Shown: positions 14,817 to 23,755 of the stretch, in pieces
Position numbering within the stretch: position 1 is the stretch's first letter
Layout: each line of letters starts with the position of its first letter
From: Desulfovibrio desulfuricans
GTDB lineage: Bacteria; Desulfobacterota; Desulfovibrionia; Desulfovibrionales; Desulfovibrionaceae
Assembly: GCA_015062205.1 (NCBI GenBank)
Contig: SUVB01000010.1
Coordinates: 1 to 34,037, forward strand
Length of the DNA stretch: 34,037 nucleotides
Direction: 5' to 3'
Position numbers and translations under genes: made by a program
The notes under the pieces: model-generated
Databases searched by the model: none
What the model was told of the DNA's origin: nothing
The model's input: the letters and a program-made list of their open reading frames with translations, nothing else

Positions 14817-15818
14817 ATGCCTGTTGTCGCTTCTTCCTATGTCGCACCGTGGTACGTGCGCAACGGCCACGCCAACACCATGTGGCCGGTACTCTTCCGC
14901 CCTGTGCCGGCGCTTTCGCCCAACGTGCGTCGGCTGCGTCTGGACACGCCGGACGGGGATTTCCTTGATGTGGACCACCATCCGGCGCTGGGGCCGGACG
15001 GTGCGGAGCTGCCCTTCGGCAGGGGGCGCGCCGTTGCCGTTGTCGCCCACGGGCTGGAGGGCAACAGCCGCCGCAAATACGTGCTGGGCATGACCGCCGA
15101 ACTGCGGCGTCTGGGCCTCGAGGTGCTGGCCTGGAACATGCGCTCCTGCTCGGGGGAGGCCAACCGCACCGCACGCCTGTATCATATGGGCGAAATTGAG
15201 GATCTCGGCACAATTGTGCGCTATGCCGAACAGTTTGACCGTCCCCTGCTGGCGGTGGGCTTCAGCATGGGCGGCAACCAGGTTTGCCGCTATCTCGGGC
15301 GCGGTCCGGTTTCGCCCATGGTGCGGGCCGCCGTGGCGGTGTCCGTGCCCTGTGACCTTGCGGCGGCCGCCCCGGTCATGGACGGCCCGGCCTGCCGCGT
15401 GTACATGTGGTATTTTTTGCGCACGCTGCGCGCCAAGGTGCGGGAAAAAGCCGCGCGCTTTCCCGGTTTCCCCTCGGTGGAGGGCGTGGAGCGCATCCGC
15501 ACCTTCGGGGAATTTGACGGACGCTTCACTGCGCCGGTCTTCGGCTTTGCCTCGGCCCGCGATTACTGGGAGAAAAATTCGACCGTGGACGATCTGCCGC
15601 GCATCACTGTGCCCACCTTGTTGCTGCAGGCGGCGGACGATCCCTTCTGTGCGCCCTCATGCTACCCTTGGGAGGCGGCGGAGCGCAATCCGCATCTGCA
15701 TCTGGAAGTGGCTCCGCACGGCGGGCATGTGGGCTTTGTGCTGCCGGGGCCGCGCTATTACAGCGAGCGGCGCGCCGGGGAATTTGTGCGCGGACTGCTG
15801 GAACAGGGCGCGCTGTAG
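14817..15818 (+). CDS. YheT-family alpha/beta hydrolase
   Basis: A 333-residue member of the COG0429 (YheT/ABHD1-3-like) hydrolases, serine esterases or lipases of uncertain substrate. It carries the oxyanion-hole motif HGLEG (about 78-82), the nucleophile elbow GFSMGGN with Ser150, a candidate acid Asp in AADDPF, and the catalytic His in PHGGHVGF near the end. The N-terminal [15 protein letters not shown] is the usual family opening (homologues start with a WxxxGHxxT-like segment), which agrees with the start at 14817. The gene is divergent from the flavoprotein and convergent with hrpB. Confidence 0.9.
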   Translation: MPVVASSYVAPWYVRNGHANTMWPVLFRPVPALSPNVRRLRLDTPDGDFLDVDHHPALGPDGAELPFGRGRAVAVVAHGLEGNSRRKYVLGMTAELRRLGLEVLAWNMRSCSGEANRTARLYHMGEIEDLGTIVRYAEQFDRPLLAVGFSMGGNQVCRYLGRGPVSPMVRAAVAVSVPCDLAAAAPVMDGPACRVYMWYFLRTLRAKVREKAARFPGFPSVEGVERIRTFGEFDGRFTAPVFGFASARDYWEKNSTVDDLPRITVPTLLLQAADDPFCAPSCYPWEAAERNPHLHLEVAPHGGHVGFVLPGPRYYSERRAGEFVRGLLEQGAL

Positions 15819-15888
15819 CCGCCCAGTGCGGACGCGCCTTCCGGACGGCGTTTGCGCCATGCGCGCCGCCCGGCGGAGAACTGCGGGC

Positions 15889-18591
15889 CTATCTGCCGCC
15901 CCGCGCGGCCGCTTTTTTCCTGGTCAGTGCCGTGGGCGCGGCCGTGAGCGGGTCTTCCGGCCAGGGGTGTTTGGGGTAGCGGCCGCGCATCTCGGCCCGC
16001 ACGGCGGGGTAGCCCTCGCGCCAGAAGTGGGCCAAGTCGCGCGTGATCTGCAGGGGCCTGCCCGCCGGGGAATTGAGGCGCAGGGTCAGGGGCACGCGCC
16101 CTCCGGCGATGCGGGGCGTTGCCGTGCAGCCGAAGAATTCCTGCAGCTTGGCGGCCAGCCACGGCCCGCCGTCATCCCCGTAGACAACGGCATGCACGGC
16201 CCCGGACGGGGCCTGCCAGCCTGTGGGGGCCTGCCGTTCCAGCACGCGGACAAGACGCCCCGGCAGCAGACTGCGCAGGGCCTCCAGCAACAGCCCCGCG
16301 TCAATCGTCGCCAGCCCCGGAGCGCGCCCTGCGTTCACAGCATTGTCCTGCGCCTGCGCGAGCGCCCGCGTCAGGGCCGGGGCCAGCCAGTCGTCCAGCG
16401 AGGCCAGCAGGGCCGCGTCGCCCGTGTCGGGCCAGTCCTCCCCTTCCAGTTCGCGCAGCAGAGCCACGCGGGCGCGCCACTGGCGGCAGGCCGTGTCCCA
16501 GGGCAGGCAGGCGAGCCCCCGCTCGCGCACGTGGTTGCAGAGGGCCGCCGCGCACTGCTCGGGCCGGGGGCGCGGCAGGGGATTGTCCTCCAGCGTCAGC
16601 GCGCCCAGCAGTACGCGCCGCCGGGCCGTCACCTGGCCGGATTCCGTCACGAGCACGCTGTCTTCCCGGCGCAGTTCCCCCCCAAACAGCGCGCGCAGCG
16701 TCTCCTCCTCCAGCGCGGCGGCCAGCCGGACGCGGCCGTGCGGCGCGGCGCCGTCCGCCGCTGCCACGGCCAGAAAGGGGCTGCGGGCAAGAGGGTCGTC
16801 ATGCGCCAGACGCACGGCCCGGCCGGAACGCAGCAGATAGGGAACGTCGCCCGTTCCGCCCGCCCCATTCCCGGCGCTCAGGCCCTCTTCCCGGCGCATG
16901 GCGACCTGCTCCGGCCAGGCTGCGGCCGTCAGTGCGGCCAGGGAGGCGCTGTCCCGCAGGGCGGCGGCAAAAATGTCCGGCGCAGGGCATGCCGCATCCT
17001 TGCCGGACGTGTGTTGCCCCTGTCGTTGCGCGAGCCGCCGCGCCAGACGGCGAACCCGTTCCCGCGGACCGTCTCCGCGCCGGGGGGAGCCCTCGCGGCA
17101 GAGCCAGTCCAGCCGCCGCAGCAAATCGCACCCCGGCCCCGCGCCGGGCGCGTCCGCGCGGGAGTGGCCGACGGCCGGGCGGGCCGGGAGGTCGCGTTCT
17201 TCCAGCAGGGCGGCCATGCAGGCGGCCAGGGCGGCGTGGCCGTTGTCCTCGCCCCAGAGCAGCAGGCGCGCCGTGCGCGGCGCAAGAGGCAGGGCGGCCA
17301 TGCGCCGCCCGAGTGCCGTGGGGCGAAAGCGCGCGTCCAGCGCGCCGACGGTGTGCAGGCTTTGCCGCGCTGCGGCGAGATGCGCGGGCGGCGGCGGGGT
17401 GAGCCAGCGCAGCGCGGCGGGATCGGGCGCGCCCCAGACGGCCAGCTGCAGGGCCAGGCCGGAGAGATCGGCGTCGAGTATTTCCGGGCGGGTGTGGGGG
17501 CGCATGCCGTGTTCCGTCTCTCTGGCCCACAGGCGGCAGCAGACGCCCGGCTCCACCCGGCCCGCGCGTCCGGCGCGCTGGGCGGCCCCGGCCAGGGAAA
17601 TGCGTTCCGTCACCAGCCGGGAAAGCCCGGCGGCCGCATCAAAGCGCGAAAGCCGCGTCAGACCGCAATCCGCCACCAGGCGCACGCCCTCAATGGTCAG
17701 CGAGGTTTCCGCAATGGATGTGGCCAGCACCACCTTGCGGCGGCCTGCCGGAGCGGGCGCGACGGCGCTGTCCTGCTCCCGCGCGGGGAGGCGGCCGTAG
17801 AGCGGGCGCAGTTCCGCATCCGGAGGCAGCCTGTCTTCCAGCAGGGCGGCCAGCTGCCGGATTTCGCCCTCGCCGGGCAGGAAGGCCAGCAGGCTGCCCT
17901 GTTCCGTGCGCAGCAACCGCACGATGACGTCGGCCATATGCCGCCACAGCGCCCCGTACCCTCCGCCGGAAAGCGCGGCCTGCGCGGGCGGCGGCGCATA
18001 GCGCAGTTCCACGGGGAAGGCCCGGCCCTCGTGGGCGATGACGGGGCAGCCGCCCAGAAGCGCGCTCACGGCTTCCGTATCCAGCGTGGCGGACATGACC
18101 GCAAGCCGCAGATCGGGGCGCAGGGCCGCCTGGCTTTCCAGCGCGAGCGCAAGGCCCGTATCCGCCGTGAGGGAGCGCTCGTGAAATTCGTCAAAGAGCA
18201 CGCAGGCCGTGCCGGGCAGTTCCGGATTGTCCTGCAGCATGCGGGTGAGCACCCCTTCGGTGACGACCTCAATACGCGTGCGCGCGCTGACGCGGCGTTC
18301 GTCGCGCATGCTGAGCCCCACAATGCCGCCCGGCTGCTCGCCCATGAGGGCGGCCATATAGCGCGCCAGGGCGCGGGCGGCCACGCGGCGCGGTTCCAGC
18401 AGGAGGATGCGCCCTTCCGCGCAGCAGGGGGCCGCGAGCAGCCACAGGGGCACACGGCTGCTTTTGCCCGCGCCCGGTTGCGCGCTGAGCACAAGCCTGT
18501 TGCCCCGCGCGAGCGCATGCAGAACGGCCGGACGCACGTCGTCCAGGGGGCAGGGGGGCAGGTCGGGGAGGGGAGGGAAATAGGCGCGCAT
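15889..18591 (-). CDS. hrpB: ATP-dependent RNA helicase HrpB
   Basis: A DEAH/DEXH helicase of the HrpB family, typically 800-900 residues; this one has 900. Walker A QPGAGKSS lies at about 38-45, the box II variant DEFH at 134-137 within VLFDEFHERS, and motif III SAT at 167-169. Motif V/VI elements VVLATSIAETSLTIEGV and QRAGRAGR appear farther on. A ratchet-like helical region and the HrpB-specific C-terminal domain (GRVPLTLRLNSPAGRPLQITRDLAHFW) follow. The DEFH rather than DEAH box is usual for HrpB. The cellular role is unclear; RNA processing is assumed. It is divergent from the sigma-54 activator across a 90-bp gap. Confidence 0.95.
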   Translation of the reverse strand: MRAYFPPLPDLPPCPLDDVRPAVLHALARGNRLVLSAQPGAGKSSRVPLWLLAAPCCAEGRILLLEPRRVAARALARYMAALMGEQPGGIVGLSMRDERRVSARTRIEVVTEGVLTRMLQDNPELPGTACVLFDEFHERSLTADTGLALALESQAALRPDLRLAVMSATLDTEAVSALLGGCPVIAHEGRAFPVELRYAPPPAQAALSGGGYGALWRHMADVIVRLLRTEQGSLLAFLPGEGEIRQLAALLEDRLPPDAELRPLYGRLPAREQDSAVAPAPAGRRKVVLATSIAETSLTIEGVRLVADCGLTRLSRFDAAAGLSRLVTERISLAGAAQRAGRAGRVEPGVCCRLWARETEHGMRPHTRPEILDADLSGLALQLAVWGAPDPAALRWLTPPPPAHLAAARQSLHTVGALDARFRPTALGRRMAALPLAPRTARLLLWGEDNGHAALAACMAALLEERDLPARPAVGHSRADAPGAGPGCDLLRRLDWLCREGSPRRGDGPRERVRRLARRLAQRQGQHTSGKDAACPAPDIFAAALRDSASLAALTAAAWPEQVAMRREEGLSAGNGAGGTGDVPYLLRSGRAVRLAHDDPLARSPFLAVAAADGAAPHGRVRLAAALEEETLRALFGGELRREDSVLVTESGQVTARRRVLLGALTLEDNPLPRPRPEQCAAALCNHVRERGLACLPWDTACRQWRARVALLRELEGEDWPDTGDAALLASLDDWLAPALTRALAQAQDNAVNAGRAPGLATIDAGLLLEALRSLLPGRLVRVLERQAPTGWQAPSGAVHAVVYGDDGGPWLAAKLQEFFGCTATPRIAGGRVPLTLRLNSPAGRPLQITRDLAHFWREGYPAVRAEMRGRYPKHPWPEDPLTAAPTALTRKKAAARGGR

Positions 18592-18681
18592 GGCGAAACA
18601 GGGCTGGGGTGAACATGTGGAAATGACGCCGCTTTTTTGCTGGCAATTCCCTACGCGTCAGTGTATTGACAGGGAAAGGTC

Positions 18682-19854
18682 ATGCACGCGGGGGAAACAG
18701 TCATGCAGTTGAATACCAGCGGCATCATCGGCCAGAGCACCACCCTGGCCGAAGTGTTCAAAGTTCTCGGCAAGGTTGCGCCCACAGACAGCACTGTGCT
18801 TGTAACCGGAGAATCGGGAACCGGCAAGGAATTGCTGGTGCGCGCCCTGCATGCCAACAGCCGCCGCGCGGAAAAGCCCTTTGTGCCCATCAACTGCGGG
18901 GCCATTCCCAAGGAACTGCTGGAGAGCGAACTCTTCGGGCATGAGAAGGGGGCCTTCACGCACGCCATCCGCTCGCGGCCGGGCCGCTTTGAGCTGGCCG
19001 ACGGCGGCACCATTTTTCTGGATGAAATCGGCGAGATGGATCTGAGCCTGCAGGTCAAGATTCTGCGCGTGCTGCAGGAAAAGGAAATCGAACGGGTGGG
19101 AGGCTCCGGCTGCAAGAAGGTGGATGTGCGCATCGTGGCCGCCACCAACCGCGACCTTGAGGCCGAGGTGGCGGCGGGGCGCTTTCGCGAGGACCTGTAT
19201 TACCGCCTCAACGTCATCCCCCTGCATCTGCCCCCGCTGCGCGAGCGCGGCCGTGACGTGCTGCTGCTGGCCCGGCATTTTCTCAACCATTTCTGTACCA
19301 AAAAATCCCGCCCGCCGCTGGGGCTGGACGAAACCGTGCGCCGTATCCTTTCGGCCTACGCCTGGCCCGGCAATGTGCGCGAACTGGAAAATTTCATGGA
19401 GCGGCTGAGCATCCTCGTGGACGGCGATGTGGTGCACATGGAGGATTTGCCGCCCAAGATCCTGGACAATGTGGGCGATGTGGGGTCGCTGCCACCCGTG
19501 GACGAAACGGAAGAAACTGCCGTGACGGCCGCCGTTTCGGCGGCGGATGCGCAGCCTGCGGCAGCGTCTCCGGTTCCCGGGGCGCCCGAAACGGAGGGAG
19601 CGGGGGCCGCACCGGCCCCGGAAAACGCGGCGCCCGCGCCCGCCGCCCCTGCGCGCGGGGGGGAATTCTTCTGGCCCGACCTGCGCGTTCTGGAGGCGCA
19701 GGGGCTGAATCTGAAGGATTTTCTTGACGCCGTGGAGAGTCGCCTTATTGACGAGGCCCTGCAGAAAGCCGAAGGCGTGAAGAATCAGGCCGCCGAGTAT
19801 CTGGGCATCAAGCGCACGACGCTGATTGAGAAGCTCAAAAAACGCAATTTGTGA
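18682..19854 (+). CDS. sigma-54-dependent transcriptional activator lacking a receiver domain (GAFTHA variant)
   Basis: A 390-residue bacterial enhancer-binding protein. The AAA+ domain starts almost at the N-terminus: Walker A GESGTGKE at 43-50, the sigma-54 contact loop as GAFTHA at 90-95 (consensus GAFTGA), Walker B IFLDEIGE at 111-118, and sensor motifs through YAWPGNVRELENFMERL. There is no receiver, GAF or PAS domain, so activity must be controlled by another protein or by its level, as with PspF. A Pro/Ala-rich linker of about 60 residues precedes a C-terminal Fis-type helix-turn-helix (about 345-390, ending LGIKRTTLIEKLKKRNL). AGGG precedes the ATG at 18682; a second ATG at 18703 is equally possible. 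It is followed by the TPR gene 83 bp downstream. Confidence 0.9.
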   Translation: MHAGETVMQLNTSGIIGQSTTLAEVFKVLGKVAPTDSTVLVTGESGTGKELLVRALHANSRRAEKPFVPINCGAIPKELLESELFGHEKGAFTHAIRSRPGRFELADGGTIFLDEIGEMDLSLQVKILRVLQEKEIERVGGSGCKKVDVRIVAATNRDLEAEVAAGRFREDLYYRLNVIPLHLPPLRERGRDVLLLARHFLNHFCTKKSRPPLGLDETVRRILSAYAWPGNVRELENFMERLSILVDGDVVHMEDLPPKILDNVGDVGSLPPVDETEETAVTAAVSAADAQPAAASPVPGAPETEGAGAAPAPENAAPAPAAPARGGEFFWPDLRVLEAQGLNLKDFLDAVESRLIDEALQKAEGVKNQAAEYLGIKRTTLIEKLKKRNL

Positions 19855-19937
19855 AGGTATGGAATTTGCATTGATGAGCGCTGTATCGGAAGAAACTCTC
19901 GTTCAGTATCCCATGCCATGTTTTGCGAAGTGCTGTC

Positions 19938-22778
19938 GTGAAGAGAGATTCGCCTGCCGTCGCCCGACGGCTTCATAGCCTGCTTACGGCGCAGGGCTTG
20001 CGCCGCGCCGTTTTGCGGCTCGCGCTGCTCGGCGTGTTGCTGCCGGCCGTGACGCCGGCGGGCGTGTCCGCCGTTGCGTGGGCCGCCGAGCAGGGCTTTA
20101 CCCTGATTCCTGCGGCTGCGGCGGCGGAAATGTCCCCTTCGCGCCCGTCCGACCGGCAAAGCGTTTTCGGCAGGGTGAATCCCGGCGGGCCGGAAAACTG
20201 GCCGGAAGACCAGGGCCTTTCCACTGCAGGCATTCCGACGTCTGCGCCCGGCGAAGCCTCCCCTGCGGATGCGGGGGGGCAGGCTGTCCCCCTCCCGGCG
20301 GCGGGGGGTGCGGCGCAACAGGCCGCCGGTCAGCCGCAGCCTGACGCCGCGTTGCAGCAGCCCGCTGCGCCGCAGCAGAATCCGCCGCAGAGTCCCGCTC
20401 CCCCGCCGCAGTCGGTCGCCGCAGAGCAACCGTCGGCGCAGCCGCAACCGGTTCCGGCGCAACCCCAAGCATCCGCGCCACCCGCCGCGCCGCAGGCGTC
20501 GCCCGCCGCAGGCGCCGCTTCCGCTGCAGGAACTCCCGCAGTGCAGGACGGGGGCAGGCATGTTTCCGCCCCGGTGAGCGACACGGTGGTGGGCGTTCCC
20601 GGCGAGGCGCCCAAACCGGCCGCCGAGGAAAAGCCCCCGCGTCCCGTCATCTACGTGGACGAACAGGGCAACCCCGTGCCCAAGCCCATGGACCCGGCAG
20701 CCCTGCTGGCCGATGTCGAGAGGCTCATGGCGGAGCGCAAGTATGAGGAGGCGCTGCCGCAGCTTGAGGAACTGAAGAACGAGCCCGCGCTCACGCCCGA
20801 GCAGCGCGAAAGGGTGCTCTATGCCATAAGCGATTGCATCTGGGCCCAGTATGCGGATAATCCCGTGGCGGGCTTTGAGCCCATCGTCGCCTCCACCAGC
20901 GAGGCCATGAACGCCAACCTGCGTTCCCTGCGCGTGCCGGATGCCCTTCTTCGTCTGGGGCTGGCCAATGTCAACGTGGGCAATCTGGCCGACGCCGGGG
21001 GGTACATTGTGGCGCTGTACCGGCGCTATCCCGATTTCCCCGGCGTGGCGCAGGGCTTCACCGCTCTCGGCAAGGAGCAGGCCAGGCAGCGCCAGGATGC
21101 CAGGGCGGAACAATCCTTCTCCATCGTTCTGGACAAGTACCCGGAATCCTCCTACCTGCAGGAGGCTTCGGTGGGGCTGGCGCGCGCGCTTGCCGCCCAG
21201 AAAAAATTCGACAAGGCGCATGTCATCCTTGACTTTATCAGCAAGCGCTGGCCCCGGTACTATATCGACGATCCCTCCTTCATTCTGCTGCAGGCGGACA
21301 ATGAGGAAGCCCGCAAGGAACCCTTGGGAGCCATAGCTCTCTACTGGCTGTACTACAACCTTGTTCCCGGCCAGGAGGGCAATGACGCCATGCTGTTCAA
21401 AATGGCCGACATGTACAGCACGGCGGGCAACGCGGCGGGGGCGGATTTTCTGTACAATTTCGTGCAGCGGCGCTATCCCGGCACGCCCCCGGCGACGCGG
21501 GCCGGGTTGCGGCTGGCGGAGGGGGGGATTTACGATTCGCCCGTTGACTACGAAACCATGAGCCGGGTGTTCGCCTCCCGGACGGGCGTCAATCTGTCCA
21601 AGGTCTACACCGACTTGGCCGCCGCCTCCCAAACCGCCCCCGATTCCGTGCTGGCGCGTCTGAAGGAAGCCATGTGGCTGTACTGGAGCAAACGCTACAC
21701 CGAGGCCATGGGCATGGCGGCCGACTTCATTGACGGCTACCCCGAGAATCCCAACGTGCCGCAGGCGCGCGACATTATCTGGATGGCCTTCCGGAAGGAA
21801 CTGGCCAATTCCATGGCTGAAAAGAACTACGGCCGCATTCTCATCCTCTGGAACGGCTTTCCCCTTGTGCGCGAGCGCTACGGCAATATGGACCCCGCCA
21901 TGCGCTTCGCCCTGGCGCAGGGACTGATGGAGCGGGGCGAGGAGAGCGGCGCGCTCTCCATGCTGGCGGGCTTTCTCAAGCCGACCATGGATCCCGACTA
22001 CGGCGAGGCGGCCTTTACGGAATTTTTCAACCGCTATCTCAAGGCCGGGCAGTGGGGCAAGATACTGGATCTCGGCAAGCTGGTCGCCGGCTGGCCCATG
22101 AATCCCCAGCTGCGCAATCAGCTGGATTATGCCATGGCCCTTTCCGCGCAGAATCTCAACCTCAGCGGCCCGGCCCTCGCCATGTGGCGCAAGCTGGCTG
22201 ACAAAAAGGACATCCCGCTGTACCAGCGGGCCTACGCCACGTATTTCCTCGCCCGTGACGCCGAGGCGCGCAAGGACATTCGCGACGCCTACACGCTGAA
22301 TCTCAAGGTCATCGAACTCTTCACCCTGCTGCAGGACGAGCGTTCCGACAAGGCGGACCCCCAGCGCATCAAGGACGCCATGGTGGCGCTCATGGATATC
22401 TGCGAGGTGGGCAACCGCATTCCCGAAGCGCTGGAATGGGTGCGCAAGTACAGCGCCTACGCGCCGCCGGACTCGCCGGAATATCCGGGACTGCGCTTCC
22501 GTGAGGCCCGCCTGTACCGCAAACTGGGCGACGCCTCGCGGGCGCAGGCCCTGCTTGAGAACCTTGCCCGCAAGTATCCGGATTCTCCCTTCGGCAAGGC
22601 CGCTGCGGCCGAACTGCGCACGTTCGAGGTCTCGCGCGACCTGCAAAGCTACATGCCCGGCGGCTCCGGCTCCCCACAGGCGGGAACTGCGGGGCCGCAA
22701 GGGGCCGCAGCGCCGACACAGGGTAATGCCCCCCAGCCCGCGGCGCCCGTCCAAAACGGCGCGCCTGCCGGGCAGTAG
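19938..22778 (+). CDS. large exported TPR-repeat protein
   Basis: A protein of about 946 residues from a GTG at 19938 (GAAG upstream; a TTG five codons earlier is an alternative). A basic N-terminus and a hydrophobic stretch end at AWA-AEQ, as in a signal peptide or membrane anchor. A long Pro/Gln/Ala-rich region (about 95-215) leads to the conserved VIYVDEQGNPVPKPMDP. Then come many helical TPR-like repeats, for example RKYEEALPQLEEL, ARAEQSFSIVLDKYPESSYLQEA and ASRAQALLENLARKYPDSPFGKAAAAEL, and a second Gly/Pro/Gln-rich tail. Such periplasmic TPR proteins scaffold envelope or appendage complexes; the partner is unknown. Proximity suggests a link with the sigma-54 activator upstream. I did not recognise the family precisely. 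Confidence 0.8.
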   Translation: MKRDSPAVARRLHSLLTAQGLRRAVLRLALLGVLLPAVTPAGVSAVAWAAEQGFTLIPAAAAAEMSPSRPSDRQSVFGRVNPGGPENWPEDQGLSTAGIPTSAPGEASPADAGGQAVPLPAAGGAAQQAAGQPQPDAALQQPAAPQQNPPQSPAPPPQSVAAEQPSAQPQPVPAQPQASAPPAAPQASPAAGAASAAGTPAVQDGGRHVSAPVSDTVVGVPGEAPKPAAEEKPPRPVIYVDEQGNPVPKPMDPAALLADVERLMAERKYEEALPQLEELKNEPALTPEQRERVLYAISDCIWAQYADNPVAGFEPIVASTSEAMNANLRSLRVPDALLRLGLANVNVGNLADAGGYIVALYRRYPDFPGVAQGFTALGKEQARQRQDARAEQSFSIVLDKYPESSYLQEASVGLARALAAQKKFDKAHVILDFISKRWPRYYIDDPSFILLQADNEEARKEPLGAIALYWLYYNLVPGQEGNDAMLFKMADMYSTAGNAAGADFLYNFVQRRYPGTPPATRAGLRLAEGGIYDSPVDYETMSRVFASRTGVNLSKVYTDLAAASQTAPDSVLARLKEAMWLYWSKRYTEAMGMAADFIDGYPENPNVPQARDIIWMAFRKELANSMAEKNYGRILILWNGFPLVRERYGNMDPAMRFALAQGLMERGEESGALSMLAGFLKPTMDPDYGEAAFTEFFNRYLKAGQWGKILDLGKLVAGWPMNPQLRNQLDYAMALSAQNLNLSGPALAMWRKLADKKDIPLYQRAYATYFLARDAEARKDIRDAYTLNLKVIELFTLLQDERSDKADPQRIKDAMVALMDICEVGNRIPEALEWVRKYSAYAPPDSPEYPGLRFREARLYRKLGDASRAQALLENLARKYPDSPFGKAAAAELRTFEVSRDLQSYMPGGSGSPQAGTAGPQGAAAPTQGNAPQPAAPVQNGAPAGQ

Positions 22779-22928
22779 CCCGCGGTATTGCTGCCGGAGG
22801 CGGCCGTGCGCCGGTTTCGCAGTCGCCGTTGTTCCGGGGCGGCGCGTTGCAAACCGCCCGGCCATGATTTATCCTGATGAACAGGTTGCGACCCTTTCGA
22901 CAAACGCTTCGGGACAGGGGGAAACAGC

Positions 22929-23672
22929 ATGAACGCAGGAATGCGCATTGTGTGCGCGGCAACACTGGCGTTGCTGCTGACGGCCTGCGCCGCCGGAACG
23001 CAGCGGGGCATGCAGGGGGCGGCCTATGTTTCCACGGCAAGACCCGGCATCAGCATGCAGGCCAAGGAGTTGCCGCTGCTCGCGGGCGGCGAGGGCAGTT
23101 GCAGCCTGACGTGGGCGGGGGGACTCTCCGGAACGCCCGTGCGCGTCTGGCTTGCCGCATACGGCAAGGGCAGGCCCGCTGAGCCCCTGGCCGTGGTGGC
23201 GCAGGCCGATCTGCTCTCCGGCTGGTACTGGGATGGCGACAGCAGCAAGCCCTTCAGCGTGGACAAGGGCGTTGAGGTGCTCGGCGATGTGGGCTTTCAG
23301 GCCTGCACCTATATTGTGGAAAGCGGACGCGACCCCTTTGCCGTCCTGGCCGGGGTGCAGGAAGACGCGGCCCCCGTGCGCTGGATCGCCCGCAGCTTTG
23401 CCGCCCGCTGCAATTTCAACGAGAGCAAGCTCGTGCTGGAATACCGCGAACCCCTGCCGGAACATCTGGCCGCCGCGCCGCATATCGCCATCGGGCAGAC
23501 CGACTGGCTGCGCGCCTTTGAGCAGCGCGCCCGGGACGCCTTCGTCGTGGGACCCGCGCCCGCAAACCGGGAGGGCATAGCCCGCGCCTATGCCGCCGGC
23601 GTGCGCTGGCGTTATCTGGATCAGCGCTTCCTTGGTACAGTTTCGCGTTACGAGCCGATTGCCCGGTACTGA
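22929..23672 (+). CDS. putative lipoprotein, possibly DUF4851-like
   Basis: A 247-residue protein with a lipoprotein signal peptide: MNAGMRIVCA-ATLALLLTAC, with lipobox L-T-A-C and the lipidated Cys20. AGGGGGAAACAGC precedes the ATG. The mature part is globular with no obvious motif; WYWDGDSSKPFSVDKGVEVLGDVGFQACTY and the C-terminal WRYLDQRFLGTVSRYEPIARY are distinctive. It reminds me of DUF4851 proteins of Desulfovibrio, but I cannot confirm this without a search. It sits 150 bp after the TPR gene on the same strand. Confidence 0.7.
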   Translation: MNAGMRIVCAATLALLLTACAAGTQRGMQGAAYVSTARPGISMQAKELPLLAGGEGSCSLTWAGGLSGTPVRVWLAAYGKGRPAEPLAVVAQADLLSGWYWDGDSSKPFSVDKGVEVLGDVGFQACTYIVESGRDPFAVLAGVQEDAAPVRWIARSFAARCNFNESKLVLEYREPLPEHLAAAPHIAIGQTDWLRAFEQRARDAFVVGPAPANREGIARAYAAGVRWRYLDQRFLGTVSRYEPIARY

Positions 23673-23755
23673 ACTTCCGACGCCGACCGGTAACGGCGTT
23701 TTGCGGCGACCCGGAAGGGTACGGCGGCCGGGGCCGCCGGGACGGGGTGCCGCGC

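Noticed and set aside
15196..18612. Very long (1138-codon) open frame on the plus strand antisense to hrpB
   Set aside because: Composition is Arg/Gly/Pro/Gln-rich without motifs; it mirrors hrpB, whose helicase motifs are all intact. GC-rich codon bias produces such antisense frames.
18630..18680. Sigma-54 promoter (TGGCAATTCCCTACG) before the activator gene
   Set aside because: The -24 half is acceptable but the -12 TTGC is not present at the right spacing.
19855..19937. Sigma-54 promoter (TGGAATTTGC) before the TPR gene
   Set aside because: The distance between GG and GC is 6 rather than 10 bp.
19785..22865. 1026-codon open frame on the minus strand antisense to the TPR gene
   Set aside because: Low-complexity translation without recognisable domains, explained as shadow of the TPR gene.
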